From: Meloidogyne chitwoodi
Taxonomy: Eukaryota > Nematoda > Chromadorea > Rhabditida > Meloidogynidae
Length of the DNA: 64,000 nt
Direction of reading: 5' to 3'
NCBI GenBank assembly: GCA_015183035.1
Contig: JACZZP010000011.1
Coordinates: 1,364,001 to 1,428,000 of the forward strand
The position numbers and the translations under genes are program-made. Shown in pieces: positions 26,560-38,540 of this stretch (its first letter is position 1; every line of letters begins with the position of its first letter). Under the pieces are notes generated by a model. The model was given only the letters and a program-made list of their open reading frames with translations, searched no databases and had not been told where the DNA came from.

Positions 26560-29500
26560 ATGCCAAAATTATTTTTATTTTATTTAAATATATTTTATTT
26601 TAATTCTTTAGTCGAAGGAGGAGGAGGATTACTTTTTGAATGGATTCCCTCTAACCAATTAACTAAAACAGAATATTGGCTTAATAAAAATAATAATAAT
26701 AATTGTGACAAAAAAATAACAGAAAATAAAAATAATAATTCTTCTTTTGTGGGAATACTTAATGGGGAAATAAAGGCAAGTAAATATTATTTAAATAAAA
26801 TATAGAAAGTATGGCAAAATGTGCGAACTGAGAAAATAAAAATAATACTAAATCTATTTTTAGTTTTCTAATTTTGTTAATTTATTTGTAAATAAATAAA
26901 TAATAATAATTATTATTTTTTATTATTTTTTGAGTTATGGTTTAATAAATTGTGTAATGATTTTATATAAATAAATAAATATTAAGGCTAAAATATTAAT
27001 TAAAAATAATATATTTTAATAAAATAATAATTATATAAATTATTAATTTTGAGTCCATAAATTTTAAATGGCAAAAGAAAATTAAAAAAAAAGATATTTA
27101 AAATAAATATTTAGTTAGTTAATATTTTTTAAGTTTTTTAGTAGAAAAATTATATTTTTTAAAATAAATATTTAAAAAAGGAAGTTTTTTGTCTAGAAAA
27201 TTCCAAGAATGATAATTTGAAATTCTTTAGGGAATTTTAAATAAATTGTTTAGATTTAAAAAAAAGATAAATTAAAATATATAAAATAGTAAAATTTAGA
27301 AAAAAAAGATTTTTGGAAATAAAATTTCTTAGGGAAAAAATAAAATAAATTATTTAAAATATTTTTAAGGTTAATAATTTATTATTGCCTGAAAATGGTA
27401 TTATTTTCTTTGGAAAAAATGCTAAAATTGTAGAAAAATATGAAAAACAATGTTTAGAGGGTATTTTTAATTTATTTAAAAATAATTAAAAGAAAAATTA
27501 AATTAAAAAAAAACAATTAATTTAAATATATTACTTTAAAAAGTAAAAAAAGTTAATAAAATAAATATTTAATATGTCTCAAAATTTTAAATTTAGAATC
27601 ATTCAATAATCCAAAAATAGATTTTATACCAAATTTTTATGATGTGGCCAACTGGAAAATAAAAAACCCAAAAAGTGCGAATAGAGAAAAAGAAAATGAG
27701 AAGAATAATGATAAAATAAATGAAAAAGAGGAAAGAAGTAGTACTTTATCAAATATTTTTTTATTAGATGCTGAAAAAGTTCCTTCGAAAGAGGTAAATT
27801 TTATTAAATAGAAATTTTACAGCGCCGAAATGTCCCTAATTGAGAGGAAAATAAAATAAAATTTATTAAAATAATAAGAGGAATTTCGGCGCATATTTTT
27901 TAATAAAATATAAATTAATAAAAAAGAAAATAAATATTTAAATAATTAATAAAAATAAGACTGTTGCCATTACAACAAAAAATGGCTATTTTTAAAGGGA
28001 AATTAGAAGAGAATTTAATAAATCTGACGCAATATTTGTTTTATAGTTAATGTTATATATTTGTGTTAATAATATTAAAAATTAATCTTTGTCATTTGTT
28101 TTAATGTCAGAGACAAATTAATATTTATTATAAGTCTGTTGAGGGTTTTTCTCTTTTTCTCAATTGGGAAAAAAATAATTTAAAAAAAAAAGATAAATTT
28201 AATTTATTTTATTTGTTCTTTATACACAAAAAAATGATGAAATTCTTTTTATAATATTGTTTTTTTTCCTTTTTTTTAAGAGTTAATTTTTTCTAAATAT
28301 TTATCAAATACATAATTTTCTTTAAAAATTAATTTTTAATTTTTTTGTGTTTACATATATATTATAATTTTATAAAAATTAATTAATTATTACTCATTAT
28401 TATTTTCTAAAATGTTTTTAATAATTTTTGAATATTTTAAAATATATTTTATTTTCTTGTTTTTCTAATTAAATAATTAATAAAATAATTAACCAAAAAT
28501 AACCACTCAACAAAAATTAAAAAAGATCATTTTCTTCTTCTCTCACACCATTCCCTCGTGTGTTTAATTATTTATTTAATTTATTATCAATCATATTTTT
28601 ACAATAATATTTTTTTCTTTATTTTTATCACTATATTATTGAAGGTAAAGAAATAATAATATTTTAAAAAATAATAAAAATGTGTGTCTCGTTGTACCTT
28701 CTTTCCTTCAATTATTTATTTAATCAACCTTCACATCAAAACAATTACCAAAAAAAGTAAAAAAAAATATATTTATGATTCGTTGCTCAAAAGCTAACTG
28801 TCATCGATGTCTTTGACGTTTTCGTTGTGCTACTTTTTAATGTTTATGGGAATGGGAATAATTTAGAATTAATAACTGGATGTTAAGAAGAAAGGGAGAG
28901 AGATCATAGAATAACACAAAATAATTATTAAATCAAAGAAAATGATCAAAAATAAATATTTTAAAATAATAAATATTATATTATTAAAGATTAGCCTTGA
29001 TTAAACCTTTTATTTTGTACTAATTAATTATAAGAAAAATATAATTTTTTAATTTAAAAATTATAAATTAATTTAGAATTTCTTTTTTTTCATAATTATA
29101 TTTTCTCTTTTCCTCTAAACATTTTATTTCATCATTATTTATTTATTTATTTATTTGCTAATATATAAAAAGTGATTAATTTAGCGCCGCGTGTGTCAAA
29201 ACTGATGCAATCGTGCTCAAAAACAAATAATCTTTTTTTATTTTATTTTTTGTTTATTACTCTAATATAATTGTAATTTTTACCTAAATATTTTTAAAAA
29301 ATAGTAAAATGTACAAATATAATAAATAAATAAATATTTATTATAATTTAGTACTTTGTTGTTTTTGAATTATTAAAAATATTAAAATTTCCGAACAGGT
29401 TTTTTGATCTTTTGAATTTAATTAAAAAATTAACAGATAAATTAAAGGGAATATATTAAACAATTAAATATTATATTCTCTCATCCTTTTATTACTATTA

Positions 29501-31522
29501 GAGAAAAAGAGAGAAAATAAATAAATATTTAAAATACTAAAATCTGATGTAATAATTAATTTATTAATTTATAGAATGATGCAATTTAAATATTTTAAAA
29601 AATAATAAATATACCTAATTATCTGATAATGTTTGTATTTAAAAATATAAATATTAATTATAAATTATTTTTAAATAAAGAATAAATATATTGGAAAAAA
29701 TAAATAATAAAATTAAATTTTATAATAAACTTTTTTAAGGATGATGTTCTTTTTCCAAAAGAAAATGCTTCAAAAATATTTTTAAATGTACAAACAATTA
29801 TTCGTTCTTTTAATTTTTCTGGAAATGTAATTAATATTTTGAATTTAATTTTTAAAAATAAAGATTAGATTTTAGAGAAAAAGATATTTTGGAGATATAA
29901 TAAAAATAAATAATTTATTATCTAAAAAATATTTTGAATAAAATTTGTAACTTTTAAAATTTTATTTAAAATATTAATTTTATTTATTATTTAAATATAT
30001 TTTTATTTATTAAAAGTTACTCTCAAATGAACAACTTAAACATTTTCCATATACTTTAGAAGGTCAATTTCAATTAATATTTGGCAATAGAATTAGTAGT
30101 AAAATTAAATATACAAAATATAATAATTCTTTACAAATTAATTTACCTATTGGATTACCTTTAAAAATTAATAAACACAAAAATGACAGAAAATTATTTT
30201 TTGGTTATCCAAATTCAAATTTTTTTGAACCGGTAAATTATTTTATAATTTTAATATAATTAAATTAATATTTTTAAATTAAATTTATTAATAACATCAA
30301 AAATATTTAATTATAATATTTTTAGTAAGAGTTAATATTTTAATAATTTAGCAATTTTCTGCTTTATGTGAATTTGTTAATTGTCAAAAATATTCTTATT
30401 ATTGTTCTAATCCTATAAAGCCTGTGGGACAATGTTGTGAACAATGTGGTAATTAATTAAATAATTATAATAATATTATTTTTAATTAATTAATTAATTT
30501 TAAGGTGCTTTATTAAGTTTTAGACAAAATAATCTTAATTATACTAAATCACTTGAAATTATTAATAATTATAATAAATTAATTAATAATTTTAAATTAC
30601 TTCCAAAATATTCTGGAATTTCTTTTGTTCGAATTGATAATGATAATTTTAATTATTTATATCAAGTAATTAATTTAATTAATTAAATTAAATTAAATTC
30701 TTGTCAGATTTCAATTTTAAATAAATATCAATTTAATTTTAATGAAGAACAATTTTATTCTGTTTTATGGAATATTTTTAAAAAAATTCAAAAAGAAGTT
30801 AATGGTTAATATTAAATTAAAAATAATTTTTTTTAATTTTAAGATCATCATTCAATAAAATATTCCAAATCTTCTGATGAAAATTTACAATTTTATTTTG
30901 ATTTAAAAATTAAATATTCTCGTCAAGTTGGTATTATTCATTTTAAAGAATTATTGCCTTGGTTATTTTTGACAATAATAATTGGAATTATTTTAATATT
31001 GGCATTTTATTCAGAATATAAAAGAAATCCACGGTAATTTAATTATTTGTTTAATATTTGTAAGAGAGATACAAGTTATTTTAGAATATTTAAATTTAAA
31101 TATTTCTAAGAGATCAGAATAAGCAATTTCTAGACAAAGAAAATATTCCAATATTTATCCCAATTCCACCCAAATCTATACTTTAAGTTTATTTTTAATT
31201 AAAATTTGTATTTTTTATAAAGATTACGTCTTTTTATTGCTGATATTATAAGAAATGAACATTTAAATAATATTAATGTAAAATGGAGAAGAAAAAGAAG
31301 TACAACTGATGAACATGTAGAAATTCCTGTTAGTTTTTTATTATTTTAAAAATTAAAAATATTATTATAATAAATAATTTGATTAAAAAATAGGTAATTT
31401 GGACAGATATTAATGTTAATTCTCAAAAAATAAAAAAACAATCTTCTGTCTCTGAATTTGTAAATAAAGCTTTTATTAAATCAAATATTGAAGATATTGA
31501 TGATGAAAATAAAGAATTATAA
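26560..31522 (+). CDS. amn: Amnionless (AMN) homologue, single-pass endocytic receptor subunit
   Basis: Eleven exons (26560-26775, 27370-27460, 27597-27793, 29740-29826, 30017-30232, 30352-30448, 30505-30665, 30708-30804, 30844-31033, 31223-31328, 31394-31522) total 1587 nt, giving 528 residues. A short hydrophobic signal peptide is followed by AMN hallmarks: VNNLLLPENGIIFFG, YDVANWKIKNP, NIFLLDAEKVPSKEDDVLFP, and a cysteine cluster ending PVGQCCEQCGALLSF (about 271-307), which corresponds to the VWC-like part. A membrane span LPWLFLTIIIGIILILAFY lies near 424-443, followed by a basic cytoplasmic tail. AMN partners cubilin and carries it to the apical membrane for endocytosis. The vertebrate FxNPxF sorting motifs are not visible in this tail. 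Intron 1 appears to use a GC donor (AAG|GCAAGT). Intron 3 is about 1.9 kb, far longer than the rest. Confidence 0.9.
27822..27892. repeat. Small fold-back repeat in a long intron
   Basis: A perfect 10-bp inverted pair, GCGCCGAAAT at 27822-27831 and ATTTCGGCGC at 27883-27892, encloses about 50 bp of AT-rich DNA. It stands out by GC content and may be a tiny MITE remnant that contributed to the expansion of this intron. Confidence 0.5.
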
Positions 31523-31985
31523 TTTAATAAAAAAATTAAAATTATTTTTATAAATATTAATTAATTTTACTTTTATTTAATTTTGTTTTATTTAATAAAA
31601 ATTAAAATAAATATTTAAAATAAATTAATCAAAAATAACCTCTAAAAGTAATTTATTATTTAAAAAATATATTTTTGTTTGTACTTTTTCTTTGAAAAAA
31701 TAAATTTACAATTTTAGTGAAAAACAAAAATATTTACATTGAAATTAGTAAGCAAAAATTCTAAAGTTTTTTTGAGTATTTAAATAAAGAAAAAGATGAA
31801 TAAACATTTTCATTTTTTAAAAAATATTAATTTTTGTAAATATTTATTTATTTAAAATAAATATTTTTATTTTATTTTTTAATTGTTAAAAGATTTATTA
31901 ATTTAAAAAAATATTTGTTTATTAAACATTTTAAAAATAATATTAATTATTTTTATTTAATTAGATATTAATTAAATTAATAAAA
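31523..31985. other. Intergenic spacer upstream of a TIL gene
   Basis: About 460 bp of AT-rich DNA with no gene. It should contain the promoter of the gene at 31986. Confidence 0.45.
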
Positions 31986-32265
31986 ATGAATTCTTTAAAA
32001 ATTATATTTTCTTTTATTTTATTTTCTTTTATATTTATTTATGGTTTAAATGGAGGTTTTATTTTTATTTTTATAATAATTATTTAAAGCTATTGATTGT
32101 GGACAAAATGAAATACCAAAAGAATGTGGATGTGATGGAACTTGTAAAAATAAAAATCCAATTTGTACTCAAGTTTGTCATGACAAACCAATATGTTTAT
32201 GTCAAAAAGGATATGTTCGTAATGAAAATAATGATTGTATTAAAAAGAATGCTTGTCTTAAATAA
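31986..32265 (+). CDS. Secreted TIL-domain serine protease inhibitor-like protein 1
   Basis: Two exons, 31986-32055 and 32090-32265, join in phase 1 with a 34-nt intron to give 81 residues. A signal peptide (MNSLKIIFSFILFSFIFIYG) is followed by one trypsin-inhibitor-like domain: CGQNEIPKECGCDGTC, then CTQVC, CLCQKGYVRNE, and closing C residues. Ten cysteines are present, the full TIL complement. TIL proteins usually block serine proteases with an exposed loop or act as cysteine-rich secreted factors. In a parasite they often meet host proteases, which is inference here. It is paralogous to the gene at 33675, with the same intron position and phase. Confidence 0.9.
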
Positions 32266-32508
32266 ATTAAAAAATAATAATTATTATTTTATTTTAATTA
32301 AATTTTTATAAAATTTAATATTTTTTGAAAAATTAAAAATTATATAATATTTCAATTAATTATTTGTTTAAAAATATTATAAAATAAATGTTTTGTAAAA
32401 TATCTTCTCTAAAATTAGTTTCAACTGAACAAGAATTAATTCAATAAATGGACACAAAAAACGTCGTTGCTTTCAATAAAAATTTTTTACTAAAACGGAA
32501 AAAAAATT

Positions 32509-32872
32509 TTAAATATTAATACATATTTTAAGTTTACAACAAATAAAACAATCATCTAATTTTTCCCATTTATTTGAAAAACTTAAAAAATGCTAGAAAA
32601 AAATTAAAAATATAAATAATTAAAAAAAACTGACCATTCGTTTAAAAGTTTCTTTTTTTACTTTTTCCAATTCTGAGGTCAATTCAGTAATTTTATGATA
32701 AATATTTGTATTTTCCTTATTTTGTTTAAATAATTAAAATTTTAAATAAATTATTATAAAATTAATTTAAATAATTAAATTATATGTAAATTTAGAAGAA
32801 ATACTTTAATATAAATAAATTACTTAAATTAACCAATTGTTTTTTTAATTTTTTATTTTTAGAGGCTTTCAT
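32509..32872 (-). CDS. Possible small coiled-coil/cysteine-rich protein
   Basis: Three minus-strand segments can be joined. The first is MKASKNKKLKKQL (ATG at 32872). The second is a helical heptad-like segment containing KITELTSELEKVKKETFKRM. The last contains WEKLDDCFICCKLKICINI and ends in TAA at 32509-32511. The total is about 67 residues. The first join needs a GTTAAT donor, and I found no homologue by memory, so the model is tentative. The alternation of charged and hydrophobic residues is unlike chance AT-rich translation. It may also be the remnant or tail of a larger gene. It lies between the two TIL genes on the opposite strand. Confidence 0.35.
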
Positions 32873-33674
32873 TATATCTTTTTAATATCTTTAAATATTT
32901 TTAATAAATTATTTGAATTATTTAAATTATTATTAATTTATTTAAATTCATTTTTAAATTTATTCAATTGTTCCAATCAAATATTTTTAAAAATCAGATT
33001 TGTATTTTTTTTATTAAAAAATGGCTGAATTTTACAATATAATAAAAAGTTTATTTTAATTTTTTAAATGTTTTTTAATTAATAACTAATAATTATAAAA
33101 ATAATAATTTTAAATATTCATTTATAAAATAAAAATAATTAAATTTTAAAATAAGCTCTACTATCTAGATATTTAAAAATAAATAAAAATTGTTATAATT
33201 ACCAAAGACTAAACCAAGAATAATATCTTATTAATTTACTAATTCTTTTTATTTTTTAAATTATTTTTTTATAAAATTTAATTAATTTTAAATTAAATTT
33301 TATTTTCTCAATTTTAATAAAATAATAATAATTATTTTAATATGTTATAAATATATAATATAAATATATTTGCACTGTTTTTTAAAAGGGCAAAATTAAT
33401 TTAAAAAATTAATAATAATATTATTAAAAAGTTTATTCAAACATTTAATTTAATTTAATATTTATTTTATTTTTTAAATAAATATATTTATCAATTATTC
33501 ATCATTATTAATATTAAATTTACAACCTTTAAATTTTTATAAAAATTCCAACTTTAAGAAAATAACAGAATTTATGAATAAGAAAACTTTAAATATTTTA
33601 ATATTTAAATATAAAAAAATATTCATTTAAAATTTATCTTACAAAAAGTTTTTTTAAAACAAATAAAATTAAAA
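32873..33674. other. Intergenic, AT-rich, no gene seen
   Basis: About 800 bp of AT-rich low-complexity DNA between the doubtful minus-strand gene and the second TIL gene. It should hold the latter's promoter. Confidence 0.45.
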
Positions 33675-34040
33675 ATGACTTGTATTAAAAATAAAATAAT
33701 TATTTTTATAATTATTTCAACAATTTCTATAATATTTATTAAAGCTAATACAAAAACAAGTGAAGGTAAATAAATAAATAAATATTATTAATTTTAAAAA
33801 TAAAAATAAATATAATTTAAAATATTTTTTATTTTAATTTTAAAAGCTCCTTGTGGAGAAAATGAAATTAGATCAATTTGTGGCTGTGATGGTAATTGTA
33901 CTAAACCTGCTAAAATTTGTCCAAAAGGAACTAAACAATGTGTAAATTTAAAAGATGAACCAAAACGTTGTTTATGTAAAGTAAATTATATTAGAGGACC
34001 TTATGGAAAATGTATTAAAAAGAAAGATTGTTCAAAATGA
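33675..34040 (+). CDS. Secreted TIL-domain serine protease inhibitor-like protein 2
   Basis: Two exons, 33675-33765 and 33847-34040, join in phase 1 to give 94 residues. A signal peptide (ISTISIIFIKA end) precedes one TIL domain: CGENEIRSICGCDGNC, CPKGTKQC, RCLCKVNYIRG and closing C-x6-C. Ten cysteines are present. The spacing between cysteines 5 and 8 is longer than in the paralogue at 31986. In inhibitors of this family that segment is near the reactive loop, so specificity may differ. The shared intron phase, orientation and 1.4-kb spacing indicate tandem duplication. Confidence 0.9.
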
Positions 34041-35196
34041 AGAAATATTGAAAAATATATAAATTTGGAAAAAATATTAATATAATTACTAATTTTATAT
34101 AATTAATAAATATTTTTAAATTAATTGATTTTTTTTTAATTTTATCAAAATTTAGTCAATAGTTTATGTTGAAATTAAATTAAAGCATTTTGTGATTGTG
34201 AACAAAAGTATGGCCACATCTATATAAAAAAAGTAATATAATCAAATAGAGTAGAGTTAGCTTTATTATTATTTTTTATATTTTTTATTTTATTTTTTAA
34301 ATTTTATTTGTCTCAAAAATTAATATAAATAAATAAATAAATTAATTAATTTATTAATTTATTTATTTATTTATATTAATTTTTTCATTCTTATTAATTT
34401 TAAAAATCATTTAAATAAATCCTACCTATATATATTTTAAATTAATTATATTAATAAATTTTATCAAAATAATAAGACTCTAATTAGGGAGGGAAATTAT
34501 AATTTAGTCAAAGTAAATTAAATAATAAAAATATTATTTATTAAATTAATTAAATAAATAATTGTAATTAAATATTAATTTTTGTTTAGTTTGGCGAACA
34601 AAAAATTAATAAATAGATTTTGTTGATATTTTTTAAATTAATTATTTTTTCTTTTGCGTTTGGCCATATTATTTTAAAGTAAATTAATTTGAGAAAAAAC
34701 TTAAAAATAAAAATATTATTTTTATTTTGTAAAATGATGTGAAATTAATTAAAATAAAAAAAGGTTATAAGTCATTTACGTAATTAATTTTAGTTTTTAA
34801 TTTAATTAAAAAAAGAATTAATTAAGATAGAATTCGCTAAATTATGATTTGAAAATTAAAAATTAAACTAAATAAAATATATATTTATTGTAAATAAGAA
34901 AAATTGTGTAAATAAATACGATAAAAAATTAATAATTATTTTATTATTTCATTAAATAATTTAAAATTTATTTACTTTTAATTAAAATTTAAAGTAAATA
35001 ATAAATATATTTGTTAACATAACTTTATATATTCAAAATATATAAACTATAATACTACTTATTATTTAAATATTTTATTATAAATATATACATATAATAC
35101 TTTTATTTAAATATTTTAATATTTTTTTAATTAAAGAAAATTATTATAAAATTGTTTTTTAAATAAAATAAATTTTAAGATTTAATAAAAATAATA
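34041..35196. other. Intergenic, AT-rich, no gene seen
   Basis: About 1.15 kb of AT-rich DNA, including an AATA/TTAA-rich palindromic stretch at 34325-34380. No coding support. Confidence 0.45.
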
Positions 35197-35604
35197 ATGT
35201 TGAATAATTCTTCAAATAAATTAATTTTTATTTTGTTAATTTGTATTATTTTATTTTCTACAATCTGTGAAAGTGAAGATCCAGAAGGCGATAAATTAAA
35301 GTTTTTTTTAATTTTATAATTAAAAATTATTATTAATAAATTTAAAAAAAAATGAAAGAAAATTTAGGTAATAATTATTATCTTTTAAAATATTTTTTTT
35401 TAACAAATAAATTTTCTATTTTTTTATTAATATAATTATAATATTAAATATAATTATTAAATTATATCTTTTGTTTTTAGTGTTCGAACACGGCGTTGGG
35501 GATATGGATATGGATATGGAGGATGGGGTGGTGGCTGGAATCGCGGATGGGGCGGAATGGGAATGAGAGGAATGGGAATGGGAATGGGAGGATGGGGACG
35601 TTAA
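35197..35604 (+). CDS. Secreted Gly/Trp/Met-rich NLP-like peptide precursor
   Basis: Two exons, 35197-35300 and 35481-35604, join in phase 2 to give 75 residues. A signal peptide (LIFILLICIILFSTICES) is followed by an acidic spacer, then VRTRR, then a glycine-rich peptide starting WGYGYGYGGWGGGW and ending GMGMGMGGWGR. The RR is a likely proprotein cleavage site. This architecture is that of C. elegans nlp-29/cnc-type antimicrobial peptides, which carry YGGYGRG and YGGW repeats and are induced in the epidermis by infection or wounding. The similarity is in composition and layout, so an antimicrobial role is inference. Cuticle or mouthpart glycine-rich proteins are an alternative. Confidence 0.75.
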
Positions 35605-36229
35605 TGAATAAATATTAAATATAATGTATAAACTTTTAATAAATAATATATTAATCTCAATTAAATATCTAATACAATTAATCTATGATAAATATTAAAA
35701 AGTTTTTCAATTAAGGTATTTAGTTTTTATATTTTCAAAATAATCTGATATTTCAATTAATTTTGTTAAAAGCAATTTGAGAATTGACAATTTTTTTTAC
35801 AATTATATAAATTAAAAATTAAAAACGATTTAATTTGTAAGTGTATGACAAAGTATAGTAACATTTTCAAAAAATTTCCGGAAATAAACTTACGAATAAA
35901 AATTAAAATTTGTTAATTTTAGGTTTTCCGGAAACCAGTGGAAGCGTGCTCTACTCAGTAGTGCAGTACATGGGGAATATTAAATTACATTAATATATTT
36001 AAAAATTTGGAAAGTTAAAAAAAATTTTGAGTAAAAATTATTTTTGTGGTTTGAAAAGCCCTATCGGGCTTTGGGGCGCGCTTCGCGCGCTGCTAGAAGT
36101 TTTAAATATTCTCGTTAAATGTGCAGAGGTCCCATTTATGTTACACTTCGGGCCTTCGGCCCTCGCACCTTCATAATAGTCGATACCCATTATCCCTATT
36201 AAATCACGACTTTTTTAAAGTTATCTGGC

Positions 36230-36540
36230 CATTTCAGTGCCACACTCAATTTTGGCACCAAAATTACCATGCCCATTGAATTCCCCATACTCGATTACCT
36301 ATTATTTCCTTAAATCCGTATTATTTTTAAATATTTTTTTATTAGGCTGTTTCATTGCGACAGGCACCATAATAACCTGTCCCAAAAAATTCCCCATAGT
36401 TGATTACTATTATCTCCAATAAATCTCACATTATTTTTGACTAAATATTTAATAGGTCGTTTCAAGGCCACACTCAATTTGGCACGAAAATGACCATGTC
36501 CATTGAATTCTCCATACTCGATTATCCATTGTCCAAATGT
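36230..36540 (+). repeat. About 110-bp tandem units inside the left element
   Basis: Three diverged units begin with GGCCATTTCAGTGCCACACT or a close variant (near 36226, 36343 and 36453). Each continues through GGCACCAAAAT and CCCATTGAATTCCCC to TCGATTACC. More units occur at 38021, 39357, 39479 and 39597, and in the right element at 52191, 52310 and 52421. Confidence 0.7.
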
Positions 36541-38114
36541 TTTATCATTCTGATGTTATCAACTCGGGACTTCAGCCCTCAGTTACAACTTTGCAGATGG
36601 ATGTCACATCTCGGGCCTTCGGCCCTCGGTTCATCATTGCAGATGGCTTGAGCCAAACCTGAGCCAAACTCTTTTCCCCTTAAATAAAAAAAGTAAAAAA
36701 TAAATTAAAAATAATCGCGCCAGTTAATTGAAGGTGCAGGCAAGAAGAATAAATGAGAGTGAAGAAAAGTGGCTGCTTTTATACTACATATTAATTTACA
36801 ACTAAAAATTCTTGAAAAAATTTTTTTCGTAAAAAATGTCTTATATGGAGTAAAAATAGCTCCTGAATTCAAATCCAAAGTCAGAAAAATTTTCAAAAAT
36901 TTCCTCTCAAAGTTAAAGTCAAAAAACCCATTTAGTCGCGAAAATTTAAAGACTCTAACTCCCCCAGACTCTAATAAATCTCCAACATGTTATATATATT
37001 CTTAAATCTCATTTAATGTTGTATCAAATGGCATATTTGACACTCAACATTTTGGCACTGAACTGCCCCGTCAACCCATTTCAGTGCCAGATTTGTGTGT
37101 CATCCTACTATAAAATATAAAGATTCCTTTTTCATCGAATGATGCATACATGTAGAAAATTTGGATTTAATAGATCAAATGCCCATGAAGTTATGGCTCG
37201 GCGAATATATGGGTCGCCCACTCAATTTGGTCAATATTGACCCAAAAAATTAACAAAAAATTTTTTTGGAATCATCACGTCAATGGCTTCCAAATAATAC
37301 CTTATTTACTCAAATTACATAATTTTTGCGGATGGCTATTGTTGACCTCAAAATTTTTGATGAAATTTTATACCCAAATTTTTAAAAATTCATAACTTTT
37401 TTAAAATTAACCTTTTTTGAATATTTTAAAATTTTAATAGGTGTCAAAAAATATGCTTAATTTTTTAAAAATACATTGAGTTCAATCCTATGGCAAAACC
37501 CCGAAAAATTTTCAAAAAACCGAAAATTTTTGAATTTTCAGAAATTCAACCATAACTACACCAATCGTTAAAATTTTTCAATTTTTTCTTCACTGAAAAA
37601 ATAAATAATTTTTTGCTTTACTTTATGAAATTCATTTCATTCCAATCAGACCGAAATTCACAAAGTTAAGGTAGATTGAAGTTTCACCAAAATATTCCAA
37701 CAGGGGTACCCCTTTGGCAAAATTTTGTTAAATTTTTTTAATTATTTTATTATAAAAAATCGACTTTTAAGGGGTAAAATTACACCCTGATCACGAATAC
37801 ATACTCAGAAAAATTAAAAAAAAATTTTTCAAAAAGTTTGGGTCAAAAAATATTTTGAGTTCTCAATTTCTGACTTAGGTATATCTCCCAAAATTTTAAC
37901 CCGAAACTCAAGTGGCCAACAAACTTTTTATAGCCGCATCTCATGGTCACAAATTTCTCAACTGCACCAAAAACCCCCGACTTTAATTTCCCATTAAAAA
38001 TGCATTTTAAATCTTCATCCGGCCATTTCAGTGCCACACTCAAACTTGGCACCAAAATGACCATCCTATTGTACTCTCCATAGTCGATAACCTAATATCC
38101 CAATGTTTTATTCT

Positions 38115-38540
38115 GATGGATGGAACCTCGGGCCTTCGGCCCTCGGTTCTTCAGTATAGATGGTTCACCTCGGGCCTTTGCCCGAGTTTCTTCAGTACAG
38201 ATGGATCACTCAGGCCTTCGGCCCTCGTTTCTTTATTACAGATGGATCATCTCGGGCATTCGGCCCTTGTTTCATCACTATAGATGGATCACCGCTGGCC
38301 TTCGGCTCTCGTTTTCTTCACTATATATGGATCACCTCGGGCTTCGGCCCTCGTTTCTTCATTATATATGGATCACCTCGGGCCTTCGGCCCTCGGTTCT
38401 TTATTACAGATGGATCATGGCTCTCGTTTCTTCATTATATATGGATCACCTCGGGCCATCGGCCCTCGGTTCATTATTACAGATGGATCACCTCGGGCAT
38501 TCGGCCTTTGTTTCTTCATTATAGATGGATCACCTCATAA
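38115..38540 (+). repeat. About 42-bp GC-rich hairpin minisatellite, left
   Basis: Ten units of about 42 bp run in tandem, each with TGGATCACCTCGGGCC, then TTC, then GGCCCTCG and a TTCTTCATTATAGA-like tail. Two more units occur at 36557-36650. The core GGGCC-TTC-GGCCC forms a perfect short hairpin. Several units are truncated or mutated. Overlapping open frames across this block simply reflect the repeat. Confidence 0.85.

Noticed and set aside
36705..37005. Open frames on both strands in the left element
   Set aside because: They overlap each other on opposite strands within repeat core sequence, and no protein domain is recognisable.
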